Positions 23,353 to 32,750 of a stretch of 64,000 nucleotides of DNA are shown one piece after another (the stretch's first letter is position 1; each line of letters begins with the position of its first letter). Made by a program: the position numbers and the translations under genes. The stretch comes from Actinomycetota bacterium (GTDB lineage: Bacteria > Actinomycetota > UBA4738 > HRBIN12), in the NCBI GenBank assembly GCA_040881665.1, contig JBBECT010000004.1:1-64000 (forward strand). Direction: 5' to 3'. The notes under the pieces were generated by a model. That model was not told where the DNA came from. It saw only the letters and a list, made by a program, of their open reading frames with translations, and made no database searches.

Positions 23353-24249
23353 TCACGGCATGCGCTGTGGTGCACGCTGCAGAAGAACTGCCAGTTCCGA
23401 GACCAGCTCGTCAAAGGGCTCCAGGAAGGCGTCTCCTGGGAATCTCTGAGGGTCGGGGACGTCGACGCCGCATGCCACCAGATCGGCTCGTGCATCTTCG
23501 ATCAGGTCACGAGCGCCGCTCGATCGGAGGTAGCGACTCTTGCCGGCCTCTCCCGCATCTTCGAGCCAATTGAGGATGCGAACGGTGGGTCGGAACAGGC
23601 GGATCCACGGGATGTAACCGGGCAGCTCCTCCGAACCCAACCCCAGGAACGCGCGCCAGCGGCTCTTGTCGGCGGAGAAGACCCGACGATTCCCGGCCCA
23701 CGCCTCGTCGACGACACCGGCACGAACGAAGGAGAGCAAGATGTCGTTCACGTTCCGCTTGGCGAACGCAGCCGCCTCGGCGACGTGATGCGCGTCGGCC
23801 TCCGAGCCCGGCCAGGTCAGCAGGAATCGAGCGACCTCTGACCTCGCACCCGCGTCCATGAGGAGCCGCAAGCGAACGGCGAAGTTCGAGGGCAGCATCG
23901 GATCCGGTTCCAGCGCCTTCGGCGCGGCCGCGATCCGCCTCTTCCCCTGTTCTCCTCCTCTGAGGATGGATACCGGCTCGTCCACGGCTCCTGGCCCCGA
24001 TCGGAAGAGATTCCGAAGCCTGTGAACGGATAGGAGATCGCGGTTAAGCGCAAGCCAGTCGCTGGTCGCGTCGACGAGGCGCGGATCGCTGACACCTCCG
24101 GGCACGAACATGAGCCACACGAGGGCCTCCGGGTCGATACATCTCCTCTCGACCCACAGTCCCTCCACGGAAACACCGAGATGCGCCCATTGCGTCCACG
24201 CGGCATCCGCAACGGCTTGCCGGAGCTGCTGACTACTCGACGTCGGCAT
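23353..24249 (-). CDS. Winged-helix partner of nucleotidyltransferase (putative antitoxin-like protein)
   Basis: 298 residues. N-terminal ~1-130 is unassigned; residues ~140-215 have a winged-helix pattern (ARSEVARFLLTWPGSEADAH, AFAKRNVNDILLSFVRAGVV, then NRRVFSADKSRW); the C terminus is helical. ATG 24249 overlaps the stop of the nucleotidyltransferase gene by 17 bases, so the two are coupled. In AbiE-like systems an HTH protein neutralises or regulates a nucleotidyltransferase toxin; here gene order is reversed and homology is not proved. Confidence 0.65.
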   Translation of the reverse strand: MPTSSSQQLRQAVADAAWTQWAHLGVSVEGLWVERRCIDPEALVWLMFVPGGVSDPRLVDATSDWLALNRDLLSVHRLRNLFRSGPGAVDEPVSILRGGEQGKRRIAAAPKALEPDPMLPSNFAVRLRLLMDAGARSEVARFLLTWPGSEADAHHVAEAAAFAKRNVNDILLSFVRAGVVDEAWAGNRRVFSADKSRWRAFLGLGSEELPGYIPWIRLFRPTVRILNWLEDAGEAGKSRYLRSSGARDLIEDARADLVACGVDVPDPQRFPGDAFLEPFDELVSELAVLLQRAPQRMP

Positions 24250-24811
24250 CGTCCACTCCAAGCCGCTCGAGCGCGAGGGACAGCTGTCCACGGAACCCTG
24301 GCGAGGGGTCGTGCGTCCTCGTCCAGCGAGCCGCGATCAACAACTCGTCGGGCGTCGGGGTAAGGGCCCGAAGGTCGTCCTCGTGCCGCCCTCCCGCCTG
24401 ATCGACCATCGCGTACAACTTCAGATGGATCTGGTCGAAGCGATCGGCGTACAGGACGGCGAGACTCGGCCCGACGTCTACGCGATGGACCCGATCGAGG
24501 AAACCCGAGGGAAGACCAAAGTCCAAGAGAGCGGTCGGGCCGGCATTGAGCCAATCGGGTGGCAGCCCGAGATCCCGCGCAACCCGCGCACCCGCGGCGA
24601 CGAGAGGTTCGGGGAGCGGATCCGCAGGAACCAACTCACCTTGTGCCAGGATGCCGACAACATCAATGTCGCGTGTGACGCGGGACACCAATCCCAGCGC
24701 CACGAGCGCAGAGCCACCGACGACGACCAACTCGAATCGAGCGTCGGAGTCCTGGAGTTGCTCGGAGAGGGCTCTGAGCGCGGCCGATCCCCACCCCGGA
24801 GTCGTATCCAT
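24233..24811 (-). CDS. DUF6036/AbiEii-like nucleotidyltransferase
   Basis: 192 residues with the minimal nucleotidyltransferase core: G32-G-S-A in ELVVVGGSALVAL and D48-x-D50 in VTRDIDVVG, then a helical part with HLKLYAMVD and HEDDLRALTPTPDELLIAAR as in DUF6036 proteins. Such enzymes transfer NMPs to protein or RNA; several are toxins of type IV-like toxin-antitoxin pairs. ATG 24811 has no ribosome site, but a promoter ends 6 bases before it, so the mRNA is probably leaderless. Coupled to the winged-helix gene downstream. Confidence 0.8.
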   Translation of the reverse strand: MDTTPGWGSAALRALSEQLQDSDARFELVVVGGSALVALGLVSRVTRDIDVVGILAQGELVPADPLPEPLVAAGARVARDLGLPPDWLNAGPTALLDFGLPSGFLDRVHRVDVGPSLAVLYADRFDQIHLKLYAMVDQAGGRHEDDLRALTPTPDELLIAARWTRTHDPSPGFRGQLSLALERLGVDDADVE

Positions 24812-24817
24812 CAGAGA

Positions 24818-24846
24818 TGTATACCATCTCGTGTCAGGATAGTAAA
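24818..24846 (-). promoter_or_regulatory. Promoter of the nucleotidyltransferase pair (leaderless)
   Basis: Reading the minus strand: TTTACT (24846-24841), 17 bases, TATACA (24823-24818), 6 bases, ATG (24811). Spacing between the two hexamers is ideal for a sigma-70 type promoter, and the distance from the -10 to the ATG fits a transcript starting at or next to the start codon. This explains the missing ribosome site. Confidence 0.6.
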
Positions 24847-24966
24847 GGCCTCGGTCTGACTCTCCTCTGAGAATGCGAGACCGTCGGAGCCGCGCAGCAG
24901 ACCCGTCGGAACTGCGGGGGGCTTGAGGCCGTTCGATGACCGGGGCGCGCAATCTCGTGTCCTGGG

Positions 24967-25424
24967 ATGCTCGATCATCGTGCGTTGGACGAGTTGGAGC
25001 AGGCCGTCGAGATCGGCATCGAGGGACTCCGCGACCTTGTGTTCGAGATCCAACCGCCCGCCCTGGGGCGCCGCCGCCTCGGCGTCGCGATCGAGGGACT
25101 CCTCGCTCGTCATGCCGACACGTGCGGCTACCGCTGGTCGGTTCAGGACCGGCTTCCGTCGCAACCACCGGAGGGTCTGTACGGCGTGGCACTCGGCGTC
25201 GCGCACGAAGCGATCGACAACGTCCGGCAGCACGCGCAGGCGGAAACCGTCTCCGTCTCCTTGCAGGAACGGGACGGAGGGATCTACGTCGAGGTCGTCG
25301 ACGACGGTCGTGGTCTGTCGCCGTCGGACCTGTCAGAGCCGCTGTGGGGCTAGCGGCGATGCGATCACGGGCTGAGGAGGTCGGCGGTTGGTGGACCACA
25401 GTGAAGCTCTGGCTTCCCCTCTAG
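24967..25424 (+). pseudogene. Decayed paralogue of the receiver/ATPase fusion (ATPase half)
   Basis: From 24967 the frame reads LDELEQAVEIGIEGLRDLVF and continues closely similar to residues ~180-334 of the protein at 1630-2634, including IDNVRQHAQAETVSV and DDGRGLSPSDLS. Near 25340 the frame shifts: AAVGLAAMRSRAEEVGG continues in another frame, and the segment between GGWW and TTVKLWLPL is deleted. The receiver domain is gone. It abuts the nucleotidyltransferase promoter. Confidence 0.85.
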
Positions 25425-25526
25425 CCGAGCTCACCCGCGGACGACGGATACGTCGCGGCCCCCGCCGGATCGAGGTGACCGCCCCGGATCCTGCTTCCCC
25501 CTCGCCGCCCGGTGCTCCGCCCACTA

Positions 25527-26723
25527 CTACCTCGACGAGGGTGGCGGACCGCCTGCACCTGAGCTGACCGTGTCGACAACCACGCGGGCGGCGAGCCACG
25601 TCGTGATCGGAACTGCGGCGACGAGGCCGATCGAGCCAACGAGGGTACGGATGATCTCCGTGGCGAGAACCTCGCCGTTCGCGGCGATCCCGAGCGACTG
25701 CTCGGAGAGGGTGAACACGATCAGCAGCGGGAGCGACGCGCCCGCGTACGCGAGCACGAGCGTATTCACGATCGAGCCGACGTGATCGCGCCCGACTCGC
25801 ATCCCTGCCCTTGCGAGGTCACGTCGTCGCATCGTTGGGTCGGTCGTGGCCAACTCCCATACAGCGGATGCCTGCGTAACCGCAACGTCGTCGATCGCAC
25901 CCATGGCGCCGATGATCATGCCGGCGAGGACCAGTCCTGATAGATCGAGGTCGATGCCGAGCGCGGTGACGATGCCCGCCTCTTCACTCCCCAAACCCGA
26001 CAGGTGGGCGAGTCCGACGAAGACGTCGGCGAGCACAGCGGTCAAGGCGAGGCCCGACAAGGTCCCAAGCAGGGCGACCGTCGTGCGCACCGAGAAGCCG
26101 TGGGCAAGGTAGAGAACGATATAGGCGACGACCCCTGCACCCACGACAGCGGCCCACACAGGAGAAGCACCGTCGAGGATCGAGGGCAACACGAAGGTGA
26201 GGAGGATGACGACCGTGCCGATGAGCCCAACGAGAGCCGCGATGCCGCGCAGCCTGCCCAGCAGGATCACGACCAGAGCAAACAGTCCGGCGAGCAGCAG
26301 CAACGTCGGCCTTCGGTCCCGATCCACGAGCGAGTACTGAAGGCCTCTGGGAGCGTCAGGCTGGTAGGCCAGCACCACCCGATCACCCTCGGCGACCTCG
26401 ATGGAGGTTCCGACATCGGGCACCTCGATCGACGCGGTCGATCCCTCGTCGGGCCCCCCACCGAGCTCAAGCCCGATGGTCCGGCATTCGGTTCCGCTGG
26501 TCGGATCGGCGTTCGAGCACGGACCGTATTCGAGTGAGACCACGGTCGCCGGGAAGACCGCCCCCCGGTTGAGGATCCCTTGCGAGTCGAGCTCGCGGAG
26601 TTCGCCCGGCCACAGGACGATCACTCCAATCGCCAGCGCGATCGCCAAGACGACGGTGATCGCGGTCAAGGCAGCGGCGATGCTGAGCCGCGGTGGCCCG
26701 AAGGTGCTCGAGCGATGAGCCAT
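25527..26723 (-). CDS. YibE/F-like multi-pass membrane protein
   Basis: 398 residues. TM1 ~15-37, an extracytoplasmic beta-rich domain ~45-135 (AVFPATVVSLEYG, CSNADPTSGTEC), then about seven TM helices ~140-385. The loop GMIIGAMGAIDDVAVTQASA is the hallmark of the YibE/F family. Function is unknown; members are common in actinobacteria and firmicutes. Single gene, start ATG 26723. Confidence 0.88.
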   Translation of the reverse strand: MAHRSSTFGPPRLSIAAALTAITVVLAIALAIGVIVLWPGELRELDSQGILNRGAVFPATVVSLEYGPCSNADPTSGTECRTIGLELGGGPDEGSTASIEVPDVGTSIEVAEGDRVVLAYQPDAPRGLQYSLVDRDRRPTLLLLAGLFALVVILLGRLRGIAALVGLIGTVVILLTFVLPSILDGASPVWAAVVGAGVVAYIVLYLAHGFSVRTTVALLGTLSGLALTAVLADVFVGLAHLSGLGSEEAGIVTALGIDLDLSGLVLAGMIIGAMGAIDDVAVTQASAVWELATTDPTMRRRDLARAGMRVGRDHVGSIVNTLVLAYAGASLPLLIVFTLSEQSLGIAANGEVLATEIIRTLVGSIGLVAAVPITTWLAARVVVDTVSSGAGGPPPSSR

Positions 26724-26901
26724 TGGATCAGCTCCCGCCGTGCGGACGCGGCGCGTCAGCTTCGCCTCGAAGGTCGGTTCTCATCACTACGCCAGGCAAC
26801 CGCAGAGAGACGACCGGTGCAATGACCTTCGAAGCGAAGCTGACGGAGTCGGCCGCGGTGAAACCGTCGCACGATCGAAGCCGTCGCAGCTTCAGCCACC
26901 C

Positions 26902-27948
26902 CTATGGAACCGGGATCGGCCGCCACGCGGGCTCGTGAAGATCCTCCTCCGGCCGCTCGTTCAGGAGGTACCGATAATCGCTTCCGTCCGCCCTGAACGT
27001 CACGATCGTGTCCTCGTCGTCGTCGCCACCGCATGCAGCGTCGCTGAAGAGGTGCCGCTGTTCGACGACCACGATCCGTTGCCCGTCCGGCGACCATCGG
27101 GCGTCGGCGTAGCCACCGGCGTACGGGTTTCCATCGGCAGAGGGCCACGTGGCGACGTAGTGGACGACGCGATCGGAGCCGTCGGTAGCAAGCACGCTTT
27201 CTACGGTGAACCGTTCGGACCTGCAGTCGTGCTTCCCGTCGTCGATCACCGCGGTGGTCTTCCGGCGGGTGAACAGGATCCGTCGGCCGTCGGGTGACCA
27301 GTCCGGCGATCCCAGGCTCCCGAAAGCAAGCAACTTCCGGTCCGTTCCGTCGGTTCGCATCGTTCCGATCGCGCCGACCGTCGCACCGTCGATCTCGACG
27401 CGCGTGCGGAATGCGATCCAGCCCCCGTCGGGGGACCATGCGGGATCGAAGTGTGGGGAGCCCTCGGTGATCTGCGTCCGTTCACCGTCGAGGGTGACGA
27501 TGAAGATCTGGCTGATCGGCGACTCGTCGTCGTGCGACCTCTCCGTCATCACGGCAAGTTTCCCCTCGTTCGGCGCCCACGAAGGGCTGGCGCCTCGGAC
27601 CAGGATCCGGCGCAACCCGCGTGCGTCGGCCCGAACAACCCACACGCCGGAGCGGCCGCCTCGCTCCCCATCGAAGGCGAGACGCCGCCCCGTCGCGGTC
27701 CAGGAGAGATCGTGAATCGTTTCGAAGCCTGCGGCCACCGTCCTCCGCTTGTCGGCGGGGCCGACGATGCGCAGCGTCGAATCGTACCCGTCGGCCCCCG
27801 ACCCGCTCCGGCGAACGAAGGCGATGCCTCCGTTCGTACCGGGGAACTGTGCCCCGGCGGGGGCCGCTACGAACGTCACGAGGACGAGGGGAATCGCTGC
27901 GATGAGTGCGACAAGGCGGCGACGGAACATGCGCACGAGCCTAGCCAT
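26902..27948 (-). CDS. Secreted PD40/TolB-like beta-propeller protein
   Basis: 348 residues. Signal peptide ~1-35 (RRRLVALIAAIPLVLVTFVA), then PD40-type blades: LSWTATGRRLAFDGERGG, HFDPAWSPDGGWIAFRT, SPDWSPDGRRILFTRR and ARWSPDGQRIVVVEQR. Such proteins bind other proteins or glycans in the cell envelope; no enzyme motif is present. A Cys and Asp-rich loop (AACGGDDDEDT) may bind metal. ATG 27948 or 27930; neither has a strong ribosome site. Confidence 0.8.
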   Translation of the reverse strand: MARLVRMFRRRLVALIAAIPLVLVTFVAAPAGAQFPGTNGGIAFVRRSGSGADGYDSTLRIVGPADKRRTVAAGFETIHDLSWTATGRRLAFDGERGGRSGVWVVRADARGLRRILVRGASPSWAPNEGKLAVMTERSHDDESPISQIFIVTLDGERTQITEGSPHFDPAWSPDGGWIAFRTRVEIDGATVGAIGTMRTDGTDRKLLAFGSLGSPDWSPDGRRILFTRRKTTAVIDDGKHDCRSERFTVESVLATDGSDRVVHYVATWPSADGNPYAGGYADARWSPDGQRIVVVEQRHLFSDAACGGDDDEDTIVTFRADGSDYRYLLNERPEEDLHEPAWRPIPVP

Positions 27949-28127
27949 CAGGCGCCCCGAAGGGCAACGGCCGAAGGGCCCGATCGTCACGGGTTCGGCC
28001 ATTCCAGTGGAGGAGCCGGACCGATCACGAACGCGAGGGCCCCGACGCGGCTGGAGGTCGTTCCTCGATCTCGGCCTCGCAGGTCCAGCTAGTCTGTCGC
28101 CCACCCGGATGCGAATTGAGGCGCACG

Positions 28128-28568
28128 ATGACGACGAAGCAGGATGTGACACGACGGGAAGCGGAGGCGTGGGCCCGGTTCCAGGACGCCGTGAACGCCG
28201 TACCCGAGGAGCGACGGGAGACGCCGGCTCTCGAGGCTGGATGGTCGGCGAAGGACGTCGTATGGCACGTCGCGTTCTGGTGGAGAGATGTCATCCGCGC
28301 CTCGCGCGAGGGATGGCGAGGGGAGGAAGCCAGCACCGACGACGTGAACCTGAGGGAGCAGCAGCGGTCGCGGTCCCTGCCGATGGTCGAGGTGCTCGCG
28401 GAGGTCGACGACGTTCGGAGGCAGCTGCTGGCGGCCTGGGCCGAAGCCGAGGCGACAGACGAGGCGATCGAGTACTTCACCAGCGAGACGATCGAACACT
28501 ACGAGGAGCACCAGGCACCGCTGCTGGCGTTCGCCGCCGACCCGAACGTCAGGTCGCGCGGCGGGTAG
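28128..28568 (+). CDS. DinB/mycothiol-type maleylpyruvate isomerase-like protein 1
   Basis: 146 residues, four-helix DinB-like fold: ARFQDAVNAVPEERRETPAL, then GWSAKDVVWHVAFWWRDVI with the conserved His, and HYEEHQAPL near the C terminus. Members use mycothiol or bacillithiol as thiol cofactor or bind a metal by three histidines. Substrate unknown. ATG 28128 follows GAGG. A relative lies at 32230-32682. Confidence 0.75.
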   Translation: MTTKQDVTRREAEAWARFQDAVNAVPEERRETPALEAGWSAKDVVWHVAFWWRDVIRASREGWRGEEASTDDVNLREQQRSRSLPMVEVLAEVDDVRRQLLAAWAEAEATDEAIEYFTSETIEHYEEHQAPLLAFAADPNVRSRGG

Positions 28569-28847
28569 CAGCTCCCACATCCAGTCTTCCTTCGCGCCGC
28601 CGCGTGCGACATGCGGCGAGAACCGAGATCCGGATCGACGCTCCTGGGGGAAGGTCACGTCCTGGAAGGATATGCGGCAGAGATGAACACGAAGAGAACC
28701 GCGGGTGTCCGTCGCCCATCGGCTCGGTGATCGCAGGGATACTCGTGGAGTTGCGCCCGCTCAGGCGGGGGTGATAGAAGGAACGCAACCGAGCGGTCCG
28801 GGCCTCTTCCCCGTTCCGTGCGTCCACAGAAAGGGTGGTGCTGCCGC

Positions 28848-29264
28848 ATGGCTGCGCTCAACACGAAAGACATCAGCCTCGAACAGGCTCAGGTCGCGCT
28901 CATGGCGGCCGTCGCGAAGTCCGACGAGATCGGCACGAAGATGGACATCGCCGTCGTCGATGCCGGCGGCAACCTCAAGGCGTTCTGTCGTCAGGACGGT
29001 GCGTGGCTCGGCAGCATCGACATCTCCCAGAAGAAGGCTCGCACCGCTCGAGGGTTCGACATGAACAGCGGCGACATCGGCGGACTGTCCCAGCCAGGCG
29101 GGCCCCTGTACAACATCGAGCACTCCAACGGCGGTCTGATCACGTTTCCCGGCGGGGTTCCGATCAAGGACGGCGACACGATCATCGGGGCGATCGGCGT
29201 CTCGGGCTCCAGCGTCGAGGACGACCACACGGTCGCGCAGGCGGGGGCGGACGCGGTCAGCTGA
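28848..29264 (+). CDS. GlcG/HbpS-like protein
   Basis: 138-residue GlcG-family protein: [53 protein letters not shown] and [20 protein letters not shown]. The family includes haem-binding HbpS and companions of dehydrogenases; the GlcG fold binds small ligands. It precedes the formaldehyde dehydrogenase gene by 60 bases on the same strand, so a shared transcript and a role in redox sensing or chaperoning of that pathway are plausible but unproved. ATG 28848. Confidence 0.88.
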   Translation: MAALNTKDISLEQAQVALMAAVAKSDEIGTKMDIAVVDAGGNLKAFCRQDGAWLGSIDISQKKARTARGFDMNSGDIGGLSQPGGPLYNIEHSNGGLITFPGGVPIKDGDTIIGAIGVSGSSVEDDHTVAQAGADAVS

Positions 29265-29324
29265 CACGCGGCACACATCCGCCCCACCACCCGCAGAAGG
29301 ATCGAGACGAAAGCGAGATCAGCG

Positions 29325-30512
29325 ATGGCAGACAACCGCGGCGTCGCATACATCGAGCCCGGGAAGGTCGAGCTGCAAGACATCGACTACCCGAAGCTTG
29401 CTCTCGGCAACCGCAAGTGTGAACACGGTGTCATCCTCAAGACCGTCGCCACGAACATCTGCGGCAGCGACCAGCACATGGTGCGCGGGCGCACGACGGC
29501 CCCGGCCGGGCTCGTCCTCGGCCACGAGATCACCGGTGAGGTGGTCGAGAAGGGCCGCGACGTCGAGTTCATCGAGGTCGGGGATCTCGTCTCGGTCCCG
29601 TTCAACATCGCCTGCGGGCGGTGCCGCAACTGCAAGGACGGCAAGACCGGCATCTGCTTGAACGTGAACCCCGCCCGCCCCGGCGCGGCCTACGGCTACG
29701 TCGACATGGGGGGCTGGATCGGCGGGCAGGCCGAGTACGTGATGGTCCCCTACGCGGACTGGAACCTGCTGAAGTTCCCCGACAAGGACCAGGCCATGAC
29801 GAAGATCAAGGACCTGACCCTGCTCTCGGACATCCTCCCGACCGGGTTCCATGGAGCGGTTACGGCGGGTGTGGGACCGGGCTCGACGGTGTACGTCGCC
29901 GGGGCCGGGCCGGTCGGGCTCGCCTGTGCCACGGGAGCGCAGCTGTTGGGCGCGGCCGTCGTGATCGTCGGTGACATGATCGACGAGCGGCTCGCACAGG
30001 CCCGCAGCTTCGGCTGCGAGACGATCGACCTCAAGGGCGCGCCGCTGGCCGATCAGATCGAGCAGATCCTCGGCGTCCCCGAGGTCGACAGCTCGGTGGA
30101 CTGCGTGGGGTTCGAGGCACGCGGTCACGGCGGAGACACCGTGGTCGAGAAGCCGGCCACCGTGCTGAACTCCGTCATGGAGATCACGCGCGCCGGCGGG
30201 GCGATCGGGATCCCGGGGTTGTACGTGACCGGCGACCCGGGCGCCGTCGACGACGACGCCAAGATCGGACAGCTCGGTATCCGGATCGGGTTGGGCTGGG
30301 CGAAGTCGCACGTGTTCGCGACGGGTCAGTGTCCGGTGATGAAGTACCACCGGGGCCTGATGATGGCGATCCTGCACGACAAGGTGCATCCCGCCAGGAA
30401 CGTGAACGTTGAAACGATCTCACTCGACGAGGCCCCCAGAGGCTACGCCGACTTCGACAAGGGAGCCGCCAAGAAGTTCGTCATCGACCCGCACAGCCTG
30501 ATCGCGAACTAG
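29325..30512 (+). CDS. fdhA: Glutathione-independent formaldehyde dehydrogenase
   Basis: 395-residue zinc-dependent medium-chain dehydrogenase that oxidises formaldehyde to formate with NAD+, without added thiol. The catalytic zinc ligands fall at C46, H67 and D169, the positions known for the Pseudomonas putida enzyme. The structural zinc is held by C97, C100, C103 and C111. The NAD motif is GAGPVG (193-198), and GGWIGGQAEYVMVPYAD is typical of the family. It follows GlcG. It would remove formaldehyde released by N- or O-demethylation, for which candidate genes exist elsewhere in the window. Confidence 0.93.
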   Translation: MADNRGVAYIEPGKVELQDIDYPKLALGNRKCEHGVILKTVATNICGSDQHMVRGRTTAPAGLVLGHEITGEVVEKGRDVEFIEVGDLVSVPFNIACGRCRNCKDGKTGICLNVNPARPGAAYGYVDMGGWIGGQAEYVMVPYADWNLLKFPDKDQAMTKIKDLTLLSDILPTGFHGAVTAGVGPGSTVYVAGAGPVGLACATGAQLLGAAVVIVGDMIDERLAQARSFGCETIDLKGAPLADQIEQILGVPEVDSSVDCVGFEARGHGGDTVVEKPATVLNSVMEITRAGGAIGIPGLYVTGDPGAVDDDAKIGQLGIRIGLGWAKSHVFATGQCPVMKYHRGLMMAILHDKVHPARNVNVETISLDEAPRGYADFDKGAAKKFVIDPHSLIAN

Positions 30513-30583
30513 CCCTCACGTCAGCCACTGCGGACGGGTTTGAGGCTTCGCAACCCGACGAGAAGCCTGGCAAGATACGGCCC

Positions 30584-31066
30584 ATGGCGGTCGTGAGCGA
30601 AACCCCCTTGCCCGGGCTCGGCGTACGTTTCGAGTTCTCGACGGAGACCGGAACCCGTCTGGGTGTGCTCCAACGGCAGGGTGGCCGGATCGACCTGCTT
30701 ATCTACGACGAGAACGACCCCGACACCGCGAAGGAGTCGATCTCCCTCGACGAGGAGGACGCCCGCACCCTCGCGGAGCTGCTGGGCTCCTCGCGGGTCG
30801 TCGAGGACCTGGGACGGCTCCGCCAGCAGATCGAAGGCCTGGCGATCGACTGGCTGCCGATCCGCGAGGGCCCGTTCGCCGGACGAACGATCGGCGACAC
30901 AGAGGCGCGGACCCGCACGGGCGTATCGATCGTGGCGGTGGTCCGGGGGGACGATCCGATCCCCGCGCCCGGGCCCGAGCAACCCCTGGAGTTCGGCGAC
31001 ACCCTGGTGGTCGTCGGCACCCCGCGTGGGATCGAACAGCTCGTCGTTCGTTTGCGGACGGGTTGA
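30584..31066 (+). CDS. khtT: KhtT-like regulatory subunit of K+/H+ antiporter
   Basis: 160 residues: N-terminal domain ~1-75 (VLQRQGGRIDLLIYDENDPD) and a C-terminal RCK_C/TrkA-C domain ~80-160 (TGVSIVAVVRGDDPIPAPGP, FGDTLVVVGTPRGIEQL). KhtT controls KhtU and responds to nucleotide (c-di-AMP in some species). The stop is 4 bases before the antiporter start, so the two genes are tightly coupled. Confidence 0.85.
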   Translation: MAVVSETPLPGLGVRFEFSTETGTRLGVLQRQGGRIDLLIYDENDPDTAKESISLDEEDARTLAELLGSSRVVEDLGRLRQQIEGLAIDWLPIREGPFAGRTIGDTEARTRTGVSIVAVVRGDDPIPAPGPEQPLEFGDTLVVVGTPRGIEQLVVRLRTG

Positions 31067-31070
31067 CGCG

Positions 31071-32261
31071 GTGATCGAAGCCACCTTCCTGCTGGAACTC
31101 GGCGGGATCGTGGTGGGGCTCGCGGTGCTCGCGCGCATCGCCGCCCGATGGGGACTCCCCGCAGCACCACTGTTCCTCGTGGCCGGTCTGGCGTTCGGTA
31201 AGGGCGGCGTGTTCCCCCTGATCACCGCGAGGGAGTTCGTCGAGTTCGGCGCGGAGATCGGACTGATCCTGCTGTTGTTCATGCTCGGGCTCGAGTACTC
31301 GGCCGCCGAGCTCACGGCCGGCATCCGCCGGCACGCGCCGTCGGGCGCGGTGGACTTCCTGCTGAACTTCCCTCCCGGCTTCCTGGCGGGACTGCTGCTC
31401 GGATGGGGACCGATCGCCGCCGTCTTCCTCGGCGGGATCACCTACATCTCTTCGTCGGGGATCGTGGCGCGCTTGTTGGACGACCTGCGGTGGGTGGGCA
31501 ACCGCGAGGCCCCCGTCGTGATCTCGATCCTCGTGATCGAGGACCTCGTGATGGCGGTGTACCTCTCGGTGATCGCGGTGCTGGTGAGTGGGGTCGGGCC
31601 CGTCGACGGCATCGTCACCCTCACCCTTGCGCTGGGAGCGGTCTCCGTGCTGTTCCTCGTCGCCTACCGATGGGGGGATGTCCTCAGTGAGCTGATCTTC
31701 AGCCACTCCGACCAGACGCTGGTGTTGACGATCCTCGGCATCACCTTCCTCGTCGCCGGGATCGCCCAGCAGATCGGCATCTCCGCGGCGGTCGGCGCCT
31801 TCATCGTGGGATTGATGCTGTCCGGACCGTCGGCGGATCGAGCCCGGGACCTGCTGAGCCCGATGCGCGACCTGTTCGCGGCCGTCTTCTTCGTCTTCTT
31901 CGGCTTGTCGATCGACCCCGCCTCGATCCTGCCGGCTCTCCCCGTCGCCGCGGCGCTCGCGGTGGTCACGGCGGGAACGAAGCTCGCGACCGGATGGTGG
32001 AGCGCTCGGCGCGAGGGGATCCGGACGCGCGGCCGCTTCCGGGCCGGAGCGGCGTTGATCGCGCGCGGAGAGTTCTCGATCGCGATCGCCGGCATAGGCG
32101 TGGCGGGTGGCATCGCGGCGGACCTCGGTTCGCTCGCGGGCGCCTACGTGTTGATCCTCGCGATCGCCGGTCCGCTGATCGCCCGCGTGATCGACCCGAT
32201 CGTCGCCGCGGTCCTAGCGCGGCGCGACGCTACGTCTCGAGCTCGGCGAGCCACTCCCTGA
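31071..32261 (+). CDS. khtU: KhtU-like CPA2 K+/H+ antiporter
   Basis: 396-residue integral membrane protein with about 12 TM helices, CPA2 family. Recognisable segments: LILLLFMLGLEYSAAEL, ISILVIEDLVMAVYLSVI (the acidic ion-binding helix), IGISAAVGAFIVGLMLSG and ALIARGEFSIAIAGIG. It exports K+ in exchange for protons and works with KhtT encoded just upstream. GTG 31071. Its 3' end overlaps the convergent DinB gene by 32 bases. Confidence 0.9.
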   Translation: MIEATFLLELGGIVVGLAVLARIAARWGLPAAPLFLVAGLAFGKGGVFPLITAREFVEFGAEIGLILLLFMLGLEYSAAELTAGIRRHAPSGAVDFLLNFPPGFLAGLLLGWGPIAAVFLGGITYISSSGIVARLLDDLRWVGNREAPVVISILVIEDLVMAVYLSVIAVLVSGVGPVDGIVTLTLALGAVSVLFLVAYRWGDVLSELIFSHSDQTLVLTILGITFLVAGIAQQIGISAAVGAFIVGLMLSGPSADRARDLLSPMRDLFAAVFFVFFGLSIDPASILPALPVAAALAVVTAGTKLATGWWSARREGIRTRGRFRAGAALIARGEFSIAIAGIGVAGGIAADLGSLAGAYVLILAIAGPLIARVIDPIVAAVLARRDATSRARRATP

Positions 32262-32682
32262 GCCTCGGCAGGTGCTCGGCGTAGTGCTCCGGTCCCGCCT
32301 TGCGGATCCACCCGTCGGCTTCGTGCGTGTCCTCGGGCAACGCTCCCCACGCGCCGAGCATGCGCGTGCGCGCCGCGTTGGCCTGGCCCCGCACCGTCTC
32401 GAACGGAACGTCCTTCATGTCCTCGTAGAACTCCGCGTTGATCGCGTCGATGTCGATCTCGTCGGGGACGTAGGTGCCGAACCGGATCCGCTCCAGGACC
32501 GCCCCCGCCAGGGCGAGCCAGCTCCCGATGTGAGCGAGGAGGTCCTTGGCCGACCATCCTTCGGCGAAGTACCCGGGCGTCGCGATCCGGTCGAGTGGCA
32601 TCGCGTCGACGAGGGCATGCAGCTCGCCCCACCATCGATCCTCCTCGGCCAGCAACTGGGTGCGGGTCTGCGATGTGGACAT
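32230..32682 (-). CDS. DinB/mycothiol-type protein 2
   Basis: 150 residues, DinB-like four-helix protein: LAEEDRWWGELHALVDAMP, EGWSAKDLLAHIGSWLALAG with the conserved His, and EHYAEHLPRLREWL. Related to the protein at 28128 by pattern (GWSAKD). Convergent with khtU, overlapping its 3' end by 32 bases. Confidence 0.75.
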   Translation of the reverse strand: MSTSQTRTQLLAEEDRWWGELHALVDAMPLDRIATPGYFAEGWSAKDLLAHIGSWLALAGAVLERIRFGTYVPDEIDIDAINAEFYEDMKDVPFETVRGQANAARTRMLGAWGALPEDTHEADGWIRKAGPEHYAEHLPRLREWLAELET

Positions 32683-32750
32683 GCGGTCAGTATGGCGGCA
32701 CCGGATCCCGACGGCACCACCGGGCAGGTCCTCGTCGCTAGGATGTCCCG

